Below, one piece after another: positions 27,701 to 35,647 of a stretch of DNA of 64,000 nucleotides (the first letter of the stretch is position 1; every line of letters begins with the position of its first letter). Both the position numbers and the translations under genes were made by a program. The notes beneath the pieces were generated by a model. It worked only from the letters and a program-made list of their open reading frames with translations. It was not told the origin of the DNA and did no database searches. The stretch lies in NCBI RefSeq assembly GCF_015169395.1, contig NZ_CP063458.1:1798001-1862000 (forward strand), written 5' to 3'. The DNA is from Humisphaera borealis. Lineage in GTDB: Bacteria; Planctomycetota; Phycisphaerae; Tepidisphaerales; Tepidisphaeraceae.

Positions 27701-30056
27701 CGTTGGCGAAGCCGACCGGCGTGGTTCCCAAGACCCAGTTAGTGGAGGCACTGGTGTTCCAACTGGCATCAGTTGCGCCGTTGCCCAGTACTTGACCCGT
27801 CCAGGTCATTGTTGATGGGGCCGCAGCGACGGTGACCGACACCGCGTTGGCAGCGTTGTTCAAGGTCACCTGATAGTTGGTCCCGCCAAAGCCGGCGACT
27901 CCCGTGGTGAGGCCGGTGGCGAACTGGAAGGTACCACCGGTGGAAAGCCCGCCGGCTCCCGCCGCCGTGGTAATGAGGTTGCTGGTGCTGCCCACGGTCA
28001 GTGCGGCCAGAGGCGTGAGGTTGATGATGTTGGTGCCAGTGACCGAGGCGGTCGCGTTGGCATTGGTCAAAGCTAGCTTATCGGCGGTGGCGCCGCTCAA
28101 CTCAAAGTTCAAGGTGGCATTGTTCAGGGTCAGCGCGGTGCCGGAGAAGGACGCCTGCTGCTGCAGGTTCGTGGTGCCTCCGGCTGTTCCATCCACCATG
28201 CTGAAGACCGTGCCGCTTCCATTCAGGTTCAGGGTGGCTCCCGCCGTGCCCGCGCCCGTGGTGCCGAGGCCCACGGTGCCGGCGCCGGGCGCGACCAAGA
28301 AAACGCTGCCCGAATTGCTCACGGTGATGGCGGTATTGTTCAGCGAGCCGGTGCTGGAGATGGCCAAGGTGCCAGCGGTAATGGAAGTGTCGCCTGTGTA
28401 GGTTTGCGCAGCGGTGAACGTCTGAGTGCCGACGCCGGTCTTAGTGAGCCCCATGCTACCATTCCCATTGCCGATGTCTGAAGCGTAGCTCGGCGTGGCA
28501 CCCGTTCCCGGATTGAGCGTCAGGGTAGTCAGCGCGGTGTAGCCGCCAGCGGTCCTGAAACGGCTACTGAAGGTGTTGCTCCCGGTGATGCCGCCCAAAG
28601 TCAAGGTGGTCGTGGCGATTTGCAAGCCCGCGGATGCGCCGCCCGCCACGCTAGCCGTGCTGAAGGGGCTGTTTTGCAGGGCCGTGGCGCTGCTCAAGCT
28701 TAGAGTGCCCGCGGCGATGGTGGTTGCGCCGGTGAAGAGGCCGGAGCCGCCGAGCGTCCATGTGCCCGCGTCGTTCTTGTTCAGGCCGCCGGACGAAAGC
28801 TGCGGGAGGCCCTGATCGATCTGGGCGGCTCCCGTGCCGCGGAGGATCAACTGACCGGTGGTGGCGGGGCTGGCCGTGAACGCGCTCGTGAACCTGAGCA
28901 GGCCGCTGGTGTTGTTGGCCGTGATGGTTTGACTGGAGGTTCCGTTGAAAACGATGTTCATCACACGGTCGGTTATCTCACCGGAGCCGGTGTAGGTGAC
29001 GTTGACTCCGGCCTGGGCCGTGCCGCTCCCCACGTCAATGGTGCCGTTGGCCACGGTAGTAGGTGCACCCAACGAGCTGCTGGCCGTGCCGCCCACCACG
29101 CTGTTGAAGGATGAGACGTTGACCGTGAAGCCGGTAGTACTTTGCGGAACAAAGGATGTCCTGCCGGTGTAAGTATTGGCACCGGAGAGCGTTAGACTGC
29201 CGCCGTAGGCCTTGTTGATCCCGCCCGAGCCACTGATGATGCCGCTGAGAGTTTGGTTGGAGGAGCTCCAAATCTGCAGGGTGCCATTATTGGTGATGTT
29301 TCCGCCGTAGCTCCCGCTGTTCAGTGTGGTGGCGGTATTGTTGCCAATCCGCAGGATGCCGCCGCTGATGGTAATTTCCCCGGGGTTGAAGGTGTTGGTG
29401 GTATGTGTCAGTGCCAAAAGCCCAACTCCAGCCTTGGTGAAGTTTGTGCCTGCACCTGAGAGCGTAGAACTGATGGACTGCAAAGTGCCCACGGCACTGT
29501 TGACCGTGATGGTTTCCACCGCCGTCAAATTGATCGTGCCGCCACTAACGATGATGGCACCAGCCCCGGCGCCGAAGGTGATATCGCCGGATTGCACCGT
29601 GCCGCTGACGGTGACGGTGCCCGCCAAGAGGCTGTTCGCCGTTGCGGTGCCGAAGTTGAGGGAATCCGTGGCATTGTCGGTACTGGCGGTGGTGATGGTG
29701 CCGGTGGGAGCGGTCAAGCCGCTGGCGTCCGTGCTCCATCCCTGCGTGCCGCTGCCGACTGTCCCGGCTGACGACCAAGTGCCCGCCGCCGTGCCGAAGA
29801 GTGAGGTGCCACCATTGTTGTCCCAGTAATAAGTGGTTGCCTGCGCGGAAGACGCAGCGAACTGCGTCAGCGCAACCGCCGCCAACGAGTGAGCGGCGGC
29901 GATGGCAAAGGCCTGCCTTCGGAAGCCGACCCGCCGCGTTTTGTCCGGTGACGACCCACCTGTCGCGCCCGATGCATGATGGACCGATTCGAAGTCGTTG
30001 AGGCCGAAACTCTTCTTGCCGCTCTTGATCCGACGCTGTATACGCATGGGTACCAT
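24711..30056 (-). CDS. Autotransporter-type beta-strand repeat protein with PEP-CTERM signal
   Basis: A 1781-residue secreted protein. The N-terminus is an extended signal (hydrophobic core FAIAAAHSLAAVALTQF). Most of the length is a series of autotransporter-associated beta-strand repeats, recognisable by SGANTYTG / LTKSGVGT / GGTLQ units, expected to fold as a long parallel beta-helix. The C-terminus VPEPGSIG plus a hydrophobic stretch and RRRGRR is a PEP-CTERM sorting signal, so an exosortase should process it. GGAG seven bases upstream supports the ATG at 30056. Composition is Gly/Thr/Ala/Asn-rich. It is divergent from a XylR-like regulator and upstream of the esterase run. Probably a surface adhesin or carbohydrate-associated fibre. 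Confidence 0.88.
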   Translation of the reverse strand: MVPMRIQRRIKSGKKSFGLNDFESVHHASGATGGSSPDKTRRVGFRRQAFAIAAAHSLAAVALTQFAASSAQATTYYWDNNGGTSLFGTAAGTWSSAGTVGSGTQGWSTDASGLTAPTGTITTASTDNATDSLNFGTATANSLLAGTVTVSGTVQSGDITFGAGAGAIIVSGGTINLTAVETITVNSAVGTLQSISSTLSGAGTNFTKAGVGLLALTHTTNTFNPGEITISGGILRIGNNTATTLNSGSYGGNITNNGTLQIWSSSNQTLSGIISGSGGINKAYGGSLTLSGANTYTGRTSFVPQSTTGFTVNVSSFNSVVGGTASSSLGAPTTVANGTIDVGSGTAQAGVNVTYTGSGEITDRVMNIVFNGTSSQTITANNTSGLLRFTSAFTASPATTGQLILRGTGAAQIDQGLPQLSSGGLNKNDAGTWTLGGSGLFTGATTIAAGTLSLSSATALQNSPFSTASVAGGASAGLQIATTTLTLGGITGSNTFSSRFRTAGGYTALTTLTLNPGTGATPSYASDIGNGNGSMGLTKTGVGTQTFTAAQTYTGDTSITAGTLAISSTGSLNNTAITVSNSGSVFLVAPGAGTVGLGTTGAGTAGATLNLNGSGTVFSMVDGTAGGTTNLQQQASFSGTALTLNNATLNFELSGATADKLALTNANATASVTGTNIINLTPLAALTVGSTSNLITTAAGAGGLSTGGTFQFATGLTTGVAGFGGTNYQVTLNNAANAVSVTVAAAPSTMTWTGQVLGNGATDASWNTSASTNWVLGTTPVGFANGNAVTFQDTNTVTAGNVAAASLAVVIQAAGVSPSATTFNNSAVNYTVSGGGIGGTGGLTKSGSGTVSLTTANTYTGPTIINDGRLQLGNGGASGTLSTSSTLTVNAGGNLAFNNNNADFTVTAGTQFASAITGAGSLTMVAGSISLQPLSGNYSGGFTLLGGTVYVGANASAIGTGTLTLAGGTFSSSFTGSAGQTLTTTNANIWSGNFSLNGRVTSMTWNNNGTVLLSGGSRTVTGVTSPTLNLGNIISDGGNNYGLTFTTMTAVTLSGANTYGGGTTMNSGTLNINNSGTGGTSSAIGTGALNLGGATIDSTSGSVTLSTNNVFNFTANTIFTGTNSLSNGTGNFTINGTRTITVSANKLTLGGNQTNVVAGGIVKAGAGTLALLGSGVQTGAATISAGVLEVGVINNAGTPGGSSVGNVATAAANLLMSNGTTLRYVGSANATTDRAFTINGTAAGDGATIESSGVGTLSYTGAVALAYGTAAQTRTLTLGGTNTGANTFGKVIANNTTGATTLTKSGVGTWVLSANNTYTGGTNINAGILNLGIVQSGTGGPLGGTGTVASLGIIAFGGGTLQFSASNTTDYSSRFSTGATQAFNIDTNNQTVNWGTGNASSGGTLTKLGLGTLNITTGSNAFTGATTINGGTLQVTTLADSGTNSGIGKGDATAATLVFGGGTLLHNAANVATTNRLFTIGNASGLTATLDSSAVSSTNIMNFTNTGALGLGGSGARTLTLQGSNIGSNALAAVIGDGAGGVTAVVKSGLGTWSLTNANTYSGGTTITAGTLLVNNTSTLESGTGTGALQVDAAGTIGGSGSIAGPLTLAGAISPGNSVGTLTTANETWSRGGSYVWEIKDANGDDALPGNTLANQGTSWDLLEINGTLNIDTSTGPQFTIFLKTLNNTTPGAAADFNPASDYTWTIARTTSGVSNFNAALFSLDTSGFVGETGDFAITESGGNINISYTAVPEPGSIGTLAVAGIGLLARRRGRRLRETV

Positions 30057-30159
30057 TGATTTCTCCCCGTTCGCCTCTCCGGCCCTGCCCGCGACACGCC
30101 TTGAAAGTATAGAATCCGATAAATACGATCTGGCGACAAAGTATTACGACTTTGAGACA

Positions 30160-31347
30160 ATGCTGACCATGCCCAAACCCCGCCGAGTCGCCGTCAGGCT
30201 TGAACTGGACTGGCCCTACAAGCGCCACGCCGCCACCTTTGCCGGCACGCTGCGGTATGCCCAGGAGCACGGCTGGCAATCGACCGTGGACGAGTTCGTC
30301 GAGGACACCGTCGCCCGGCGCGGCAATGCACTGCCTTACGATGGCGTCATCGCCCGGGCGAGCACGAAGCTCGCCTCGCTCGCCGCGCGGCTGAAGCTGC
30401 CCGTTGTGAACGTCTGGACCAGTTCCCCAGTCTGGAATCGCCTGCCGGGAGTGTTTCCGAATTATCCCGCGATGGGGCGTATGCGCGCCGAGCACCTGCT
30501 GTCCCGGGGCCTTCGCCGGGCTGCGGCGCTGACGACCGACCACGACCGCGGGCAGGTCATGGAGGCCAAGGCGTTCATCGATACGCTGCAGGAGGCCGGC
30601 TGCCAGTGCAACGCCGAGACGATCTCCCTCGAAGCGGCTTCCTCCGTGAACGAATGGCGCAAGTCCGAACGCACGATCGCCGACTGGATGGACGGCTGGA
30701 AACTTCCGATCGGAGTGTTTGTCAGCGTCGAATCGCACGGCCGAATCGTGGCCCAGGCGTGTCGTAACCGAGGCTGGCGCGTTCCTGAAGATGTGGCGAT
30801 CATCACCGGCCAGAACGAAGAAACGCTGTGCGAAGGCCTGCGACCCACACTCAGCAGCATCGAGATCGGCTACGACCGGATTGGTTACGAGGCGGCCCTG
30901 TTGCTCGATCGACTGATGGACGGGCAGGCCCCGCCGAAGGAGCCGATCCTGATTTCGCCGATGGGTCTTGTCGTCCGTGAATCGACCGACTTCTTCGCCG
31001 CCGAAGATTCACTCATCGCCGCCGCACTCACATTCATCGCGGCGAACAGCCATCAGCAGATCGGCCAAGACGACGTGGCCCGCGCCGTCGCGACTGAAAT
31101 TCGTACGCTCCAAAGGCGATTCCAGAAGCACCTGAATCGGTCCATCGCGAGCGAGATTCGCCGGGTGCGTATCGAGCGTGCTAAGCGTGAACTCGCGCAG
31201 GGGGGTCGTTCGATCAAGGAGATTGCCCGGGATACCGGCTTTGGCGAGGCGCCGCGCATGTACGAAGTGTTCCAGCGGGAACTGGGTGTCACGCCGGGCC
31301 AGTATCGACGTGAACGGCAGGTACCGACGGACGAGCGAGCGCCGTGA
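30160..31347 (+). CDS. XylR/AraC-type sugar-responsive transcription regulator
   Basis: A 395-residue regulator starting MLTMPKPRRV. Residues about 8-280 are a LacI/periplasmic-binding-like ligand domain (RVAVRLELDWPYKRH, VPEDVAIITGQNEE, PTLSSIEIGYDRIGYEAA), the architecture of the XylR family that senses pentoses. The last ~100 residues are an AraC helix-turn-helix pair (EIRRVRIERAKRELAQGG, SIKEIARDTGFGEAPRMYEVF). The start is not certain: ATGs at 30160 and 30169 are both possible and the frame is open further upstream. It is divergent from the PEP-CTERM giant; by analogy it would control that gene and the run downstream of it. Confidence 0.85.
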   Translation: MLTMPKPRRVAVRLELDWPYKRHAATFAGTLRYAQEHGWQSTVDEFVEDTVARRGNALPYDGVIARASTKLASLAARLKLPVVNVWTSSPVWNRLPGVFPNYPAMGRMRAEHLLSRGLRRAAALTTDHDRGQVMEAKAFIDTLQEAGCQCNAETISLEAASSVNEWRKSERTIADWMDGWKLPIGVFVSVESHGRIVAQACRNRGWRVPEDVAIITGQNEETLCEGLRPTLSSIEIGYDRIGYEAALLLDRLMDGQAPPKEPILISPMGLVVRESTDFFAAEDSLIAAALTFIAANSHQQIGQDDVARAVATEIRTLQRRFQKHLNRSIASEIRRVRIERAKRELAQGGRSIKEIARDTGFGEAPRMYEVFQRELGVTPGQYRRERQVPTDERAP

Positions 31348-31418
31348 TCGGCGACCGTCAGATCTCCCCCACCAGGCCCTGGAAGTCCGACAGCAAACAT
31401 GGCCCACCCCAACCGCTC

Positions 31419-32303
31419 TCAGCGCATGCCGATTCTCTGCAGCCACTTCAGTGCCGCGTCCGGCCATGCCTTGGCGTCCTTCGTGCAGTGCAGCGCGTAG
31501 CCGTGGCCGCCGGTCGGATAGAGCAGGAACTCGTGCGGCACCTTGGCTTCGTCGAGTGCGGCGTGATAGATCCGGCTGCCGACGACGTGCGTTTTGTCGT
31601 CCTCGCTGTGGACGATCAGCGTCGGCGGGATCTTTGCCTTCAGGTTCAGGTCGTCGGCGACCTTGCCGTCCTTGCCGAGATATGCCGGGTACACCAGCAC
31701 GGCAAAATCCGGCCGGCAGCTTTGCTCGTCGGACGCATCGATCGCCGTATAGGCACGGCGATCGAACAGGTTGCTCGCCTTGGCCGACAGGTTGCCGCCG
31801 GCCGAGAATCCGATCACGCCGAGGCGTTTGGGGTCGATCTTCCACGCCGCCGCATTGGCCCGGGCAAGGCTCAGGGCGCGCTGAACATCCTGCAGCGCAC
31901 CGTCGCGATTGTTGGGATTGCGATACTTCAGCACCACCGCCGTGATGCCGACGGAGTTCAGCCAGGCGGCGATCTCCGTTCCTTCCTTGTCGATGACGAC
32001 GTAGCTGTAGCCGCCGCCGGGGCAAACGATCATCGCCGGTGCGGCGGCATCACCGCCGGGTGCCGGGAACACCGACAGGGTGGGCCGGCTGACGTTGGTG
32101 ATGCGGTGGAAACCATCGGTCGATGGCGTCCTCTCCTTCTCCGGCTCGGCGGCGGCGCGACCGGGCATTTTTCCCTCCGGCCATACGTCGACCGTCTTCG
32201 CCGCGACCAAAGCGGCAGGCTTCGTCGCCTGCGCCGGTGCAGATTGAACGACGAATAGAACCGAAGTGATGGCGAATACCGGGATCGCAAATCGGAAGTT
32301 CAT
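31419..32303 (-). CDS. Secreted alpha/beta hydrolase (acetyl esterase-like)
   Basis: A 294-residue protein with a signal peptide (MNFRFAIPVFAIT...PAQA). The alpha/beta-hydrolase signature is complete: oxyanion segment CPGGGYSYV, nucleophile elbow GFSAGG, acid residue in HSEDDKTHV and histidine in GGHGYALH. It resembles the BD-FAE / acetyl-xylan-esterase-like group acting on polysaccharide acetyl groups. The start is at 32303; the longer frame to 32756 crosses non-coding DNA and the left end of the integrated element. Convergent with the XylR-type regulator gene. Together with the SASA esterase it suggests a locus dealing with acetylated polysaccharide. Confidence 0.82.
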   Translation of the reverse strand: MNFRFAIPVFAITSVLFVVQSAPAQATKPAALVAAKTVDVWPEGKMPGRAAAEPEKERTPSTDGFHRITNVSRPTLSVFPAPGGDAAAPAMIVCPGGGYSYVVIDKEGTEIAAWLNSVGITAVVLKYRNPNNRDGALQDVQRALSLARANAAAWKIDPKRLGVIGFSAGGNLSAKASNLFDRRAYTAIDASDEQSCRPDFAVLVYPAYLGKDGKVADDLNLKAKIPPTLIVHSEDDKTHVVGSRIYHAALDEAKVPHEFLLYPTGGHGYALHCTKDAKAWPDAALKWLQRIGMR

Positions 32304-32503
32304 CGTTGTGCTCGTTATGCGTGCATGCAAGGTGATCGATCTGGTGCGTTTCACGTCCCTCACGTCGGAACATCTCGCGGCAATGCCGGTGACGGCAAAT
32401 GGCGATGTAAACACCGAGCCTTGCCTCGCAACTTCAGCGATTCGCCGCAGGGCAAGCCTCGCCCGGTCGTGCTGACCTGCGATCATGATTTGAAAGAGAG
32501 GAA

Positions 32504-32518
32504 GTGTTCCCGAGAGGT
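32504..32518. repeat. attL core
   Basis: GTGTTCCCGAGAGGT, identical to the core at 45,333-45,347. The flanking bases differ on both sides, so the identity block is exactly 15 bp. It marks the left end of the element in former tRNA-Arg 3'-flanking DNA. Confidence 0.88.
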
Positions 32519-32683
32519 ACTGAACATGCAAGCAATTCCCCGGGGAATATTCACTTTGCGGGCGCAAGCGGCGTAACAGGCGGCGCATCTGATGCCGACG
32601 ACGAATTGGACCGCGTGATAGCGGCGTGGTCGCGTCTGTCAGAGGATGCCCGGCGGCGCATCCTGGCGATTGTGTTTGAGTAG
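32504..32683 (+). pseudogene. displaced native 3' end of the integrase gene
   Basis: Read in the integrase frame from the core, this stretch is open for 59 codons and stops at TAG 32681-32683. After VFPRG of the core it continues TEHASNSPGN and ends DDELDRVIAAW then SRLSEDARRRILAIVFE, an amphipathic helix of the kind found at the C-terminus of planctomycete integrases. It has no start of its own. On excision and circularisation it would join codon 424 of the integrase exactly in frame. It is therefore a detached gene part, not a decayed gene. Confidence 0.82.
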
Positions 32684-32794
32684 AATAGTCCACGGGACGG
32701 CGGGCTTGATCACCTGCCGAAAGTCTTGCCCGGTCGTCGTGGTCGTCACCTGCCACGGCACCGGGCGGACCCTCCCGCTACGAAAGGTGACAAC

Positions 32795-33472
32795 ATGGAA
32801 TCATTTCTCGACTTGGCAGTTGCCGTGAGGGACGAGGCGACCGAAGCAGCCCGCAAGACCGACCCCGGTTCTCCCGAACGGATAGCGCAGATTCACCGCA
32901 TTGGGACCATGGTTGACGAGGATATGCGTCGCGCCCTGGCGATGGCACCGCCGCACGTCTACCGATCAGCGGTCATGGACGCGGCTTCAATCGTCCTAAA
33001 GGAACTGGTTGCAACGCAGCGTCATGGCGGGCATGCGTTCATTGTCGCCACCGAGGCGGTAAGCAACGCTGTGAACGTCGCGATGCACCTTCCGCCCCCG
33101 ACGCCGACACCGGCAGCACCCGACGACCTGTCAGGCGGCATCGAGCCCGACCCCGAGGATGGACGCGTTGTCCGCGTGGCTGGGTGCCGCGTCTATCTCG
33201 GCAGCGACACCAACCCCCGCCGGTTGTTCGACACCCTGGCGAAGCAGCCCGGGCGAAAGATTCCCGTTGACGACGCAACCCGAGCCGTTGACGGATTCGA
33301 GACGAGCGAGACGCAAGGCAGCGACCCGGACGAAATCCGCAAGGCACGCCAGCGCGTACACAAAGCCGTTAACAAGATACGCGAGGCGCTCGCCGAACAT
33401 GGCGCGGGCGCTCACCTGGCGTTGAGTCATGAGGACAATTCGTATGCCCTGCTGTGGAGGGCATCGCGATGA
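32795..33472 (+). CDS. Element protein of unknown function
   Basis: A 225-residue protein, first complete gene of the element. Residues 1-115 are helical and acidic, then a Pro-rich linker (PPPTPTPAAPDD, about 114-125) leads to a C-terminal region (about 140-225) ending in a helix-rich QRVHKAVNKIREAL stretch that could be a small winged-helix or DNA-binding domain. The ATG at 32795 follows AAAGG. Its stop overlaps the next gene by ATGA, so the two are translationally coupled. No family recognised. Confidence 0.65.
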   Translation: MESFLDLAVAVRDEATEAARKTDPGSPERIAQIHRIGTMVDEDMRRALAMAPPHVYRSAVMDAASIVLKELVATQRHGGHAFIVATEAVSNAVNVAMHLPPPTPTPAAPDDLSGGIEPDPEDGRVVRVAGCRVYLGSDTNPRRLFDTLAKQPGRKIPVDDATRAVDGFETSETQGSDPDEIRKARQRVHKAVNKIREALAEHGAGAHLALSHEDNSYALLWRASR

Positions 33473-34041
33473 CATACATGTGCGACGTGCTGTCCGAGGC
33501 GGACGCCGAACTGCTGTGGCTGGTCTACAGCGAGAACCTGACCCACGATGAGGTCGCGGTCATGTTCGGCGTCAGTAGGCCGGCGGTGACAAAGAAGGTG
33601 TTGCGGATACAGGAATACCTGAAGGACACGGGCGCTGAGGTCGATTTCAGCCCTTACGCGTTCTGGTTCGAGCTGCCGGACGAGCTGCATACGTTCAAGC
33701 CACATCCATACGAGCGACCCAAGGTCCGGCGGACAAAGCCACCCGAGCCGGCGGGCGAAGTAGACGAGCGGAGACTTTTGCATCTTATATCAACGCGGTG
33801 CCATCCATCGGACCGCGACGATGCAAGGCAGATAGCCGAAATCGCTAGGTTAGAGGGTGACGACCCTTGCCGGGCGGTTGATCGGTTCCGAAAGCGGGCA
33901 AACCGGATACGCCGCACGACGAAGGGGAGCGGTGCCCTAAAGAAGTACGTTGCCGCACAAAGCAGCGAACACACCGGACCAATCGACGGCAGGCGGGGAA
34001 AGAAGACGTGCTGGCAGGCTGGATGCCGAGACGATTCCTGA
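33469..34041 (+). CDS. Sigma-region-4-like HTH protein
   Basis: A 190-residue protein. Residues about 8-45 (ADAELLWLVYSENLTHDEVA, then VMFGVSRPAVTKKVLRIQEY) form a helix-turn-helix like sigma-70 region 4 or phage transcription activators. The rest is charged, with a Lys/Arg-rich C-terminus. GGAGGG seven bases ahead selects the ATG at 33469, which overlaps the previous stop (ATGA). In a satellite this could be the activator of the downstream late genes (inference). Confidence 0.65.
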   Translation: MTYMCDVLSEADAELLWLVYSENLTHDEVAVMFGVSRPAVTKKVLRIQEYLKDTGAEVDFSPYAFWFELPDELHTFKPHPYERPKVRRTKPPEPAGEVDERRLLHLISTRCHPSDRDDARQIAEIARLEGDDPCRAVDRFRKRANRIRRTTKGSGALKKYVAAQSSEHTGPIDGRRGKKTCWQAGCRDDS

Positions 34042-34387
34042 AAAAAGTTGCCGAGAGGGTTACCAAATCACCGACGCCGGTTCCTTTGTATATCGGAGGG
34101 ACGTGGTTTTCTCCGCCGGACAATTATTTTCGAGATTGAGTGATAGTAATTAGGGTTTTGCGCCCTCTTCTATCTATTACGAAGGGAGCACCCGTTCCTA
34201 ATTGGTCCTACTTAGTAGAGGTGCTCGCTTTGTTCTGCGGCGGAAAAGAATCTTTGTGACCGAGTGATAAAAGCAGGGTGCATCCTGTCCTTTAAGGGTG
34301 GATGACCACCCGTTAACTCCCCTTCACAACCCAATGCCGACCCGAGCCCTTCCAAGGGTTCGCGCTTTCCCTTTGCCACCACCGATT
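34042..34387. other. non-coding gap in the element
   Basis: About 346 bases, more AT-rich than the flanking genes. A 7-bp inverted repeat (GAGCACC 34,186-34,192 and GGTGCTC 34,220-34,226) is the only structure I see. It probably holds a promoter for the replication-module genes that follow. Confidence 0.5.
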
Positions 34388-34588
34388 ATGTCTACTCCCC
34401 TTCTCTTACTTGGTGATGTTCGCCGCGAGCTTCAGGCGGACTTCCCAAACGTTGCCGAGCACGTCGTCAAGTACGCGATCAAGTCCCGAGGTATCGAGCC
34501 GGTCCGCCGGTTCGGCACCATGCGAGCCTGGACGCGTCAGCAGTTGCCCGCGATCCGCCGGGCGATCCGGCAAACCGCCGGGAAGTGA
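34388..34588 (+). CDS. Small HTH-like DNA-binding protein
   Basis: A 66-residue basic protein beginning MSTPLLLLGDVRREL. The pattern GDVRREL...VVKYAIKSRGIEPVRRFG resembles the short MerR/excisionase-like winged helix, where the middle segment contacts DNA. The frame is open upstream to 34298, but the ATG at 34388 gives a compact single domain. Probably a recombination directionality factor or regulator of the element; no partner is certain. Confidence 0.5.
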   Translation: MSTPLLLLGDVRRELQADFPNVAEHVVKYAIKSRGIEPVRRFGTMRAWTRQQLPAIRRAIRQTAGK

Positions 34589-34685
34589 ATCCCCAAGAAA
34601 GTCAGAGTCTTACCACCGGAAGGGAAGAACCTTCCGCCTAGTGCTTTTGTAGAGCCGTCGCGTTGACGGTCAAAACGAGGAACCA

Positions 34686-34910
34686 ATGTCAGACCACAAA
34701 ACAGTCTCCGAATGGTGCCGGCATCGCTTCCCCGGGGTTCGCCCGGAAACGATATCGAGCATGTTTTACCGCAGGCAGTTGCCGGGAGCGGATGAAGCTT
34801 GCCCCGTCATCGGCGGGCGACGCCTTATTCCCGAGTCCTATTTGCCAACCCTGGAGCTTGCCCTACGGCGGGCTGGGCATCTTCCACGCCGGGAGGTGAC
34901 CCGTGGTTGA
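34686..34910 (+). CDS. Small HTH-like DNA-binding protein
   Basis: A 74-residue basic protein. The segment TVSEWCRHRFPGVRPETISS followed by MFYRRQLPGADEACPVIGGRRLIPESYL resembles an excisionase/phage-regulator winged helix. GAGGA lies a few bases before the ATG. Its end overlaps the next small DNA-binding gene by eight bases, so the two are made together. Confidence 0.55.
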   Translation: MSDHKTVSEWCRHRFPGVRPETISSMFYRRQLPGADEACPVIGGRRLIPESYLPTLELALRRAGHLPRREVTRG

Positions 34911-35124
34911 TAGCGAAACCATCCTGAAGCGGATGAACACCCTGTTGGAGCAGATCGCCACGGCGACCGCTTCACCCCTTCGGACCGCCGACGAAGCCGC
35001 CGAATACCTGCGCGTGTCACGGCGGACGCTCCACGGCTTGCCGGTTCCGAGGTGCAAGGTGGGCGGTCAGATTCGCTACGACGTGGCGGACCTAAACGAA
35101 TACATCGCGAAATCGAAGGCATGA
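34903..35124 (+). CDS. Excisionase-family (AlpA-like/HTH_17) protein
   Basis: A 73-residue protein with a GTG start preceded by GGGAGG. Residues about 25-70 contain LRTADEAAEYLRVSRRTLHG, VPRCKVGGQIRYDVADLNEYI, the typical HTH_17 / excisionase domain in which an AAEYL...VSRRT helix-turn-helix is followed by a wing ending in RYD..DL..Y. Likely the recombination directionality factor for the integrase (inference), placed far from int at the other end of the element. Confidence 0.72.
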   Translation: MVDSETILKRMNTLLEQIATATASPLRTADEAAEYLRVSRRTLHGLPVPRCKVGGQIRYDVADLNEYIAKSKA

Positions 35125-35182
35125 AAAAACCCGCGCCGGTGGCTGGCTGGCTGTTACCCGGCACGGGCTTAGGAACGAGCGA

Positions 35183-35647
35183 ATGAATCGTAGCACAAAC
35201 AATACAACGATGGCAAACGCAATCGATAGGATTGCATCGGAGCGGCTGAGAGCCGAAGCCGATGTCGTCGGGTCGATGCTGTCCGCCCCGCTACTGGCAA
35301 TTCCCCATATCACCGACGCCGGCGTTGACGGTGCCCTGTTCGATGACGTTGACCTGCGGCTGGTCTTTCTCGCCGGGGTTGTCTGTCACGACGCGAACCG
35401 GTTGACCGGCGACGCCTACGGCGACCGTACCACGGTCCTGTTGTTGGCACGGTCCGCCCTTCGCGGTGCCGGGTTGTGGCACGTCGGATTCCCCGAGTAC
35501 CTGGCGAACCTGGCATTCAGCACGCCGTTCAACGTCTCGGACCTGATCGGACGTTGCGACCGCTTGATTGAAGCAGCAGCACGCTGCAATGAGGCGCGGA
35601 AGCTGTCCCGCCGGCTGGATGAACTTTGCGAAGGGTGGGCAGCGTAA
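35183..35647 (+). CDS. DnaB N-terminal-domain-like replication protein
   Basis: A 154-residue protein. Residues about 20-75 (RLRAEADVVGSMLSAP, DAGVDGALFDDVDLRLVF) match the pattern of the DnaB helicase N-terminal domain (AE..vlG..L..p....F.d..hr.iF). It lacks any ATPase domain. Its stop overlaps the start of the next gene (TAATG), which encodes a RecA-fold ATPase, so the pair looks like a split helicase or a loader-helicase couple. AGGA eight bases upstream supports the ATG at 35183. Confidence 0.6.
   Translation: MNRSTNNTTMANAIDRIASERLRAEADVVGSMLSAPLLAIPHITDAGVDGALFDDVDLRLVFLAGVVCHDANRLTGDAYGDRTTVLLLARSALRGAGLWHVGFPEYLANLAFSTPFNVSDLIGRCDRLIEAAARCNEARKLSRRLDELCEGWAA

Noticed and set aside
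25378-29829. Several Pro/Val-rich plus-strand open frames across the PEP-CTERM giant
   Set aside because: They mirror the repetitive Gly/Thr/Asn codons of the minus-strand repeat protein and show no independent features.
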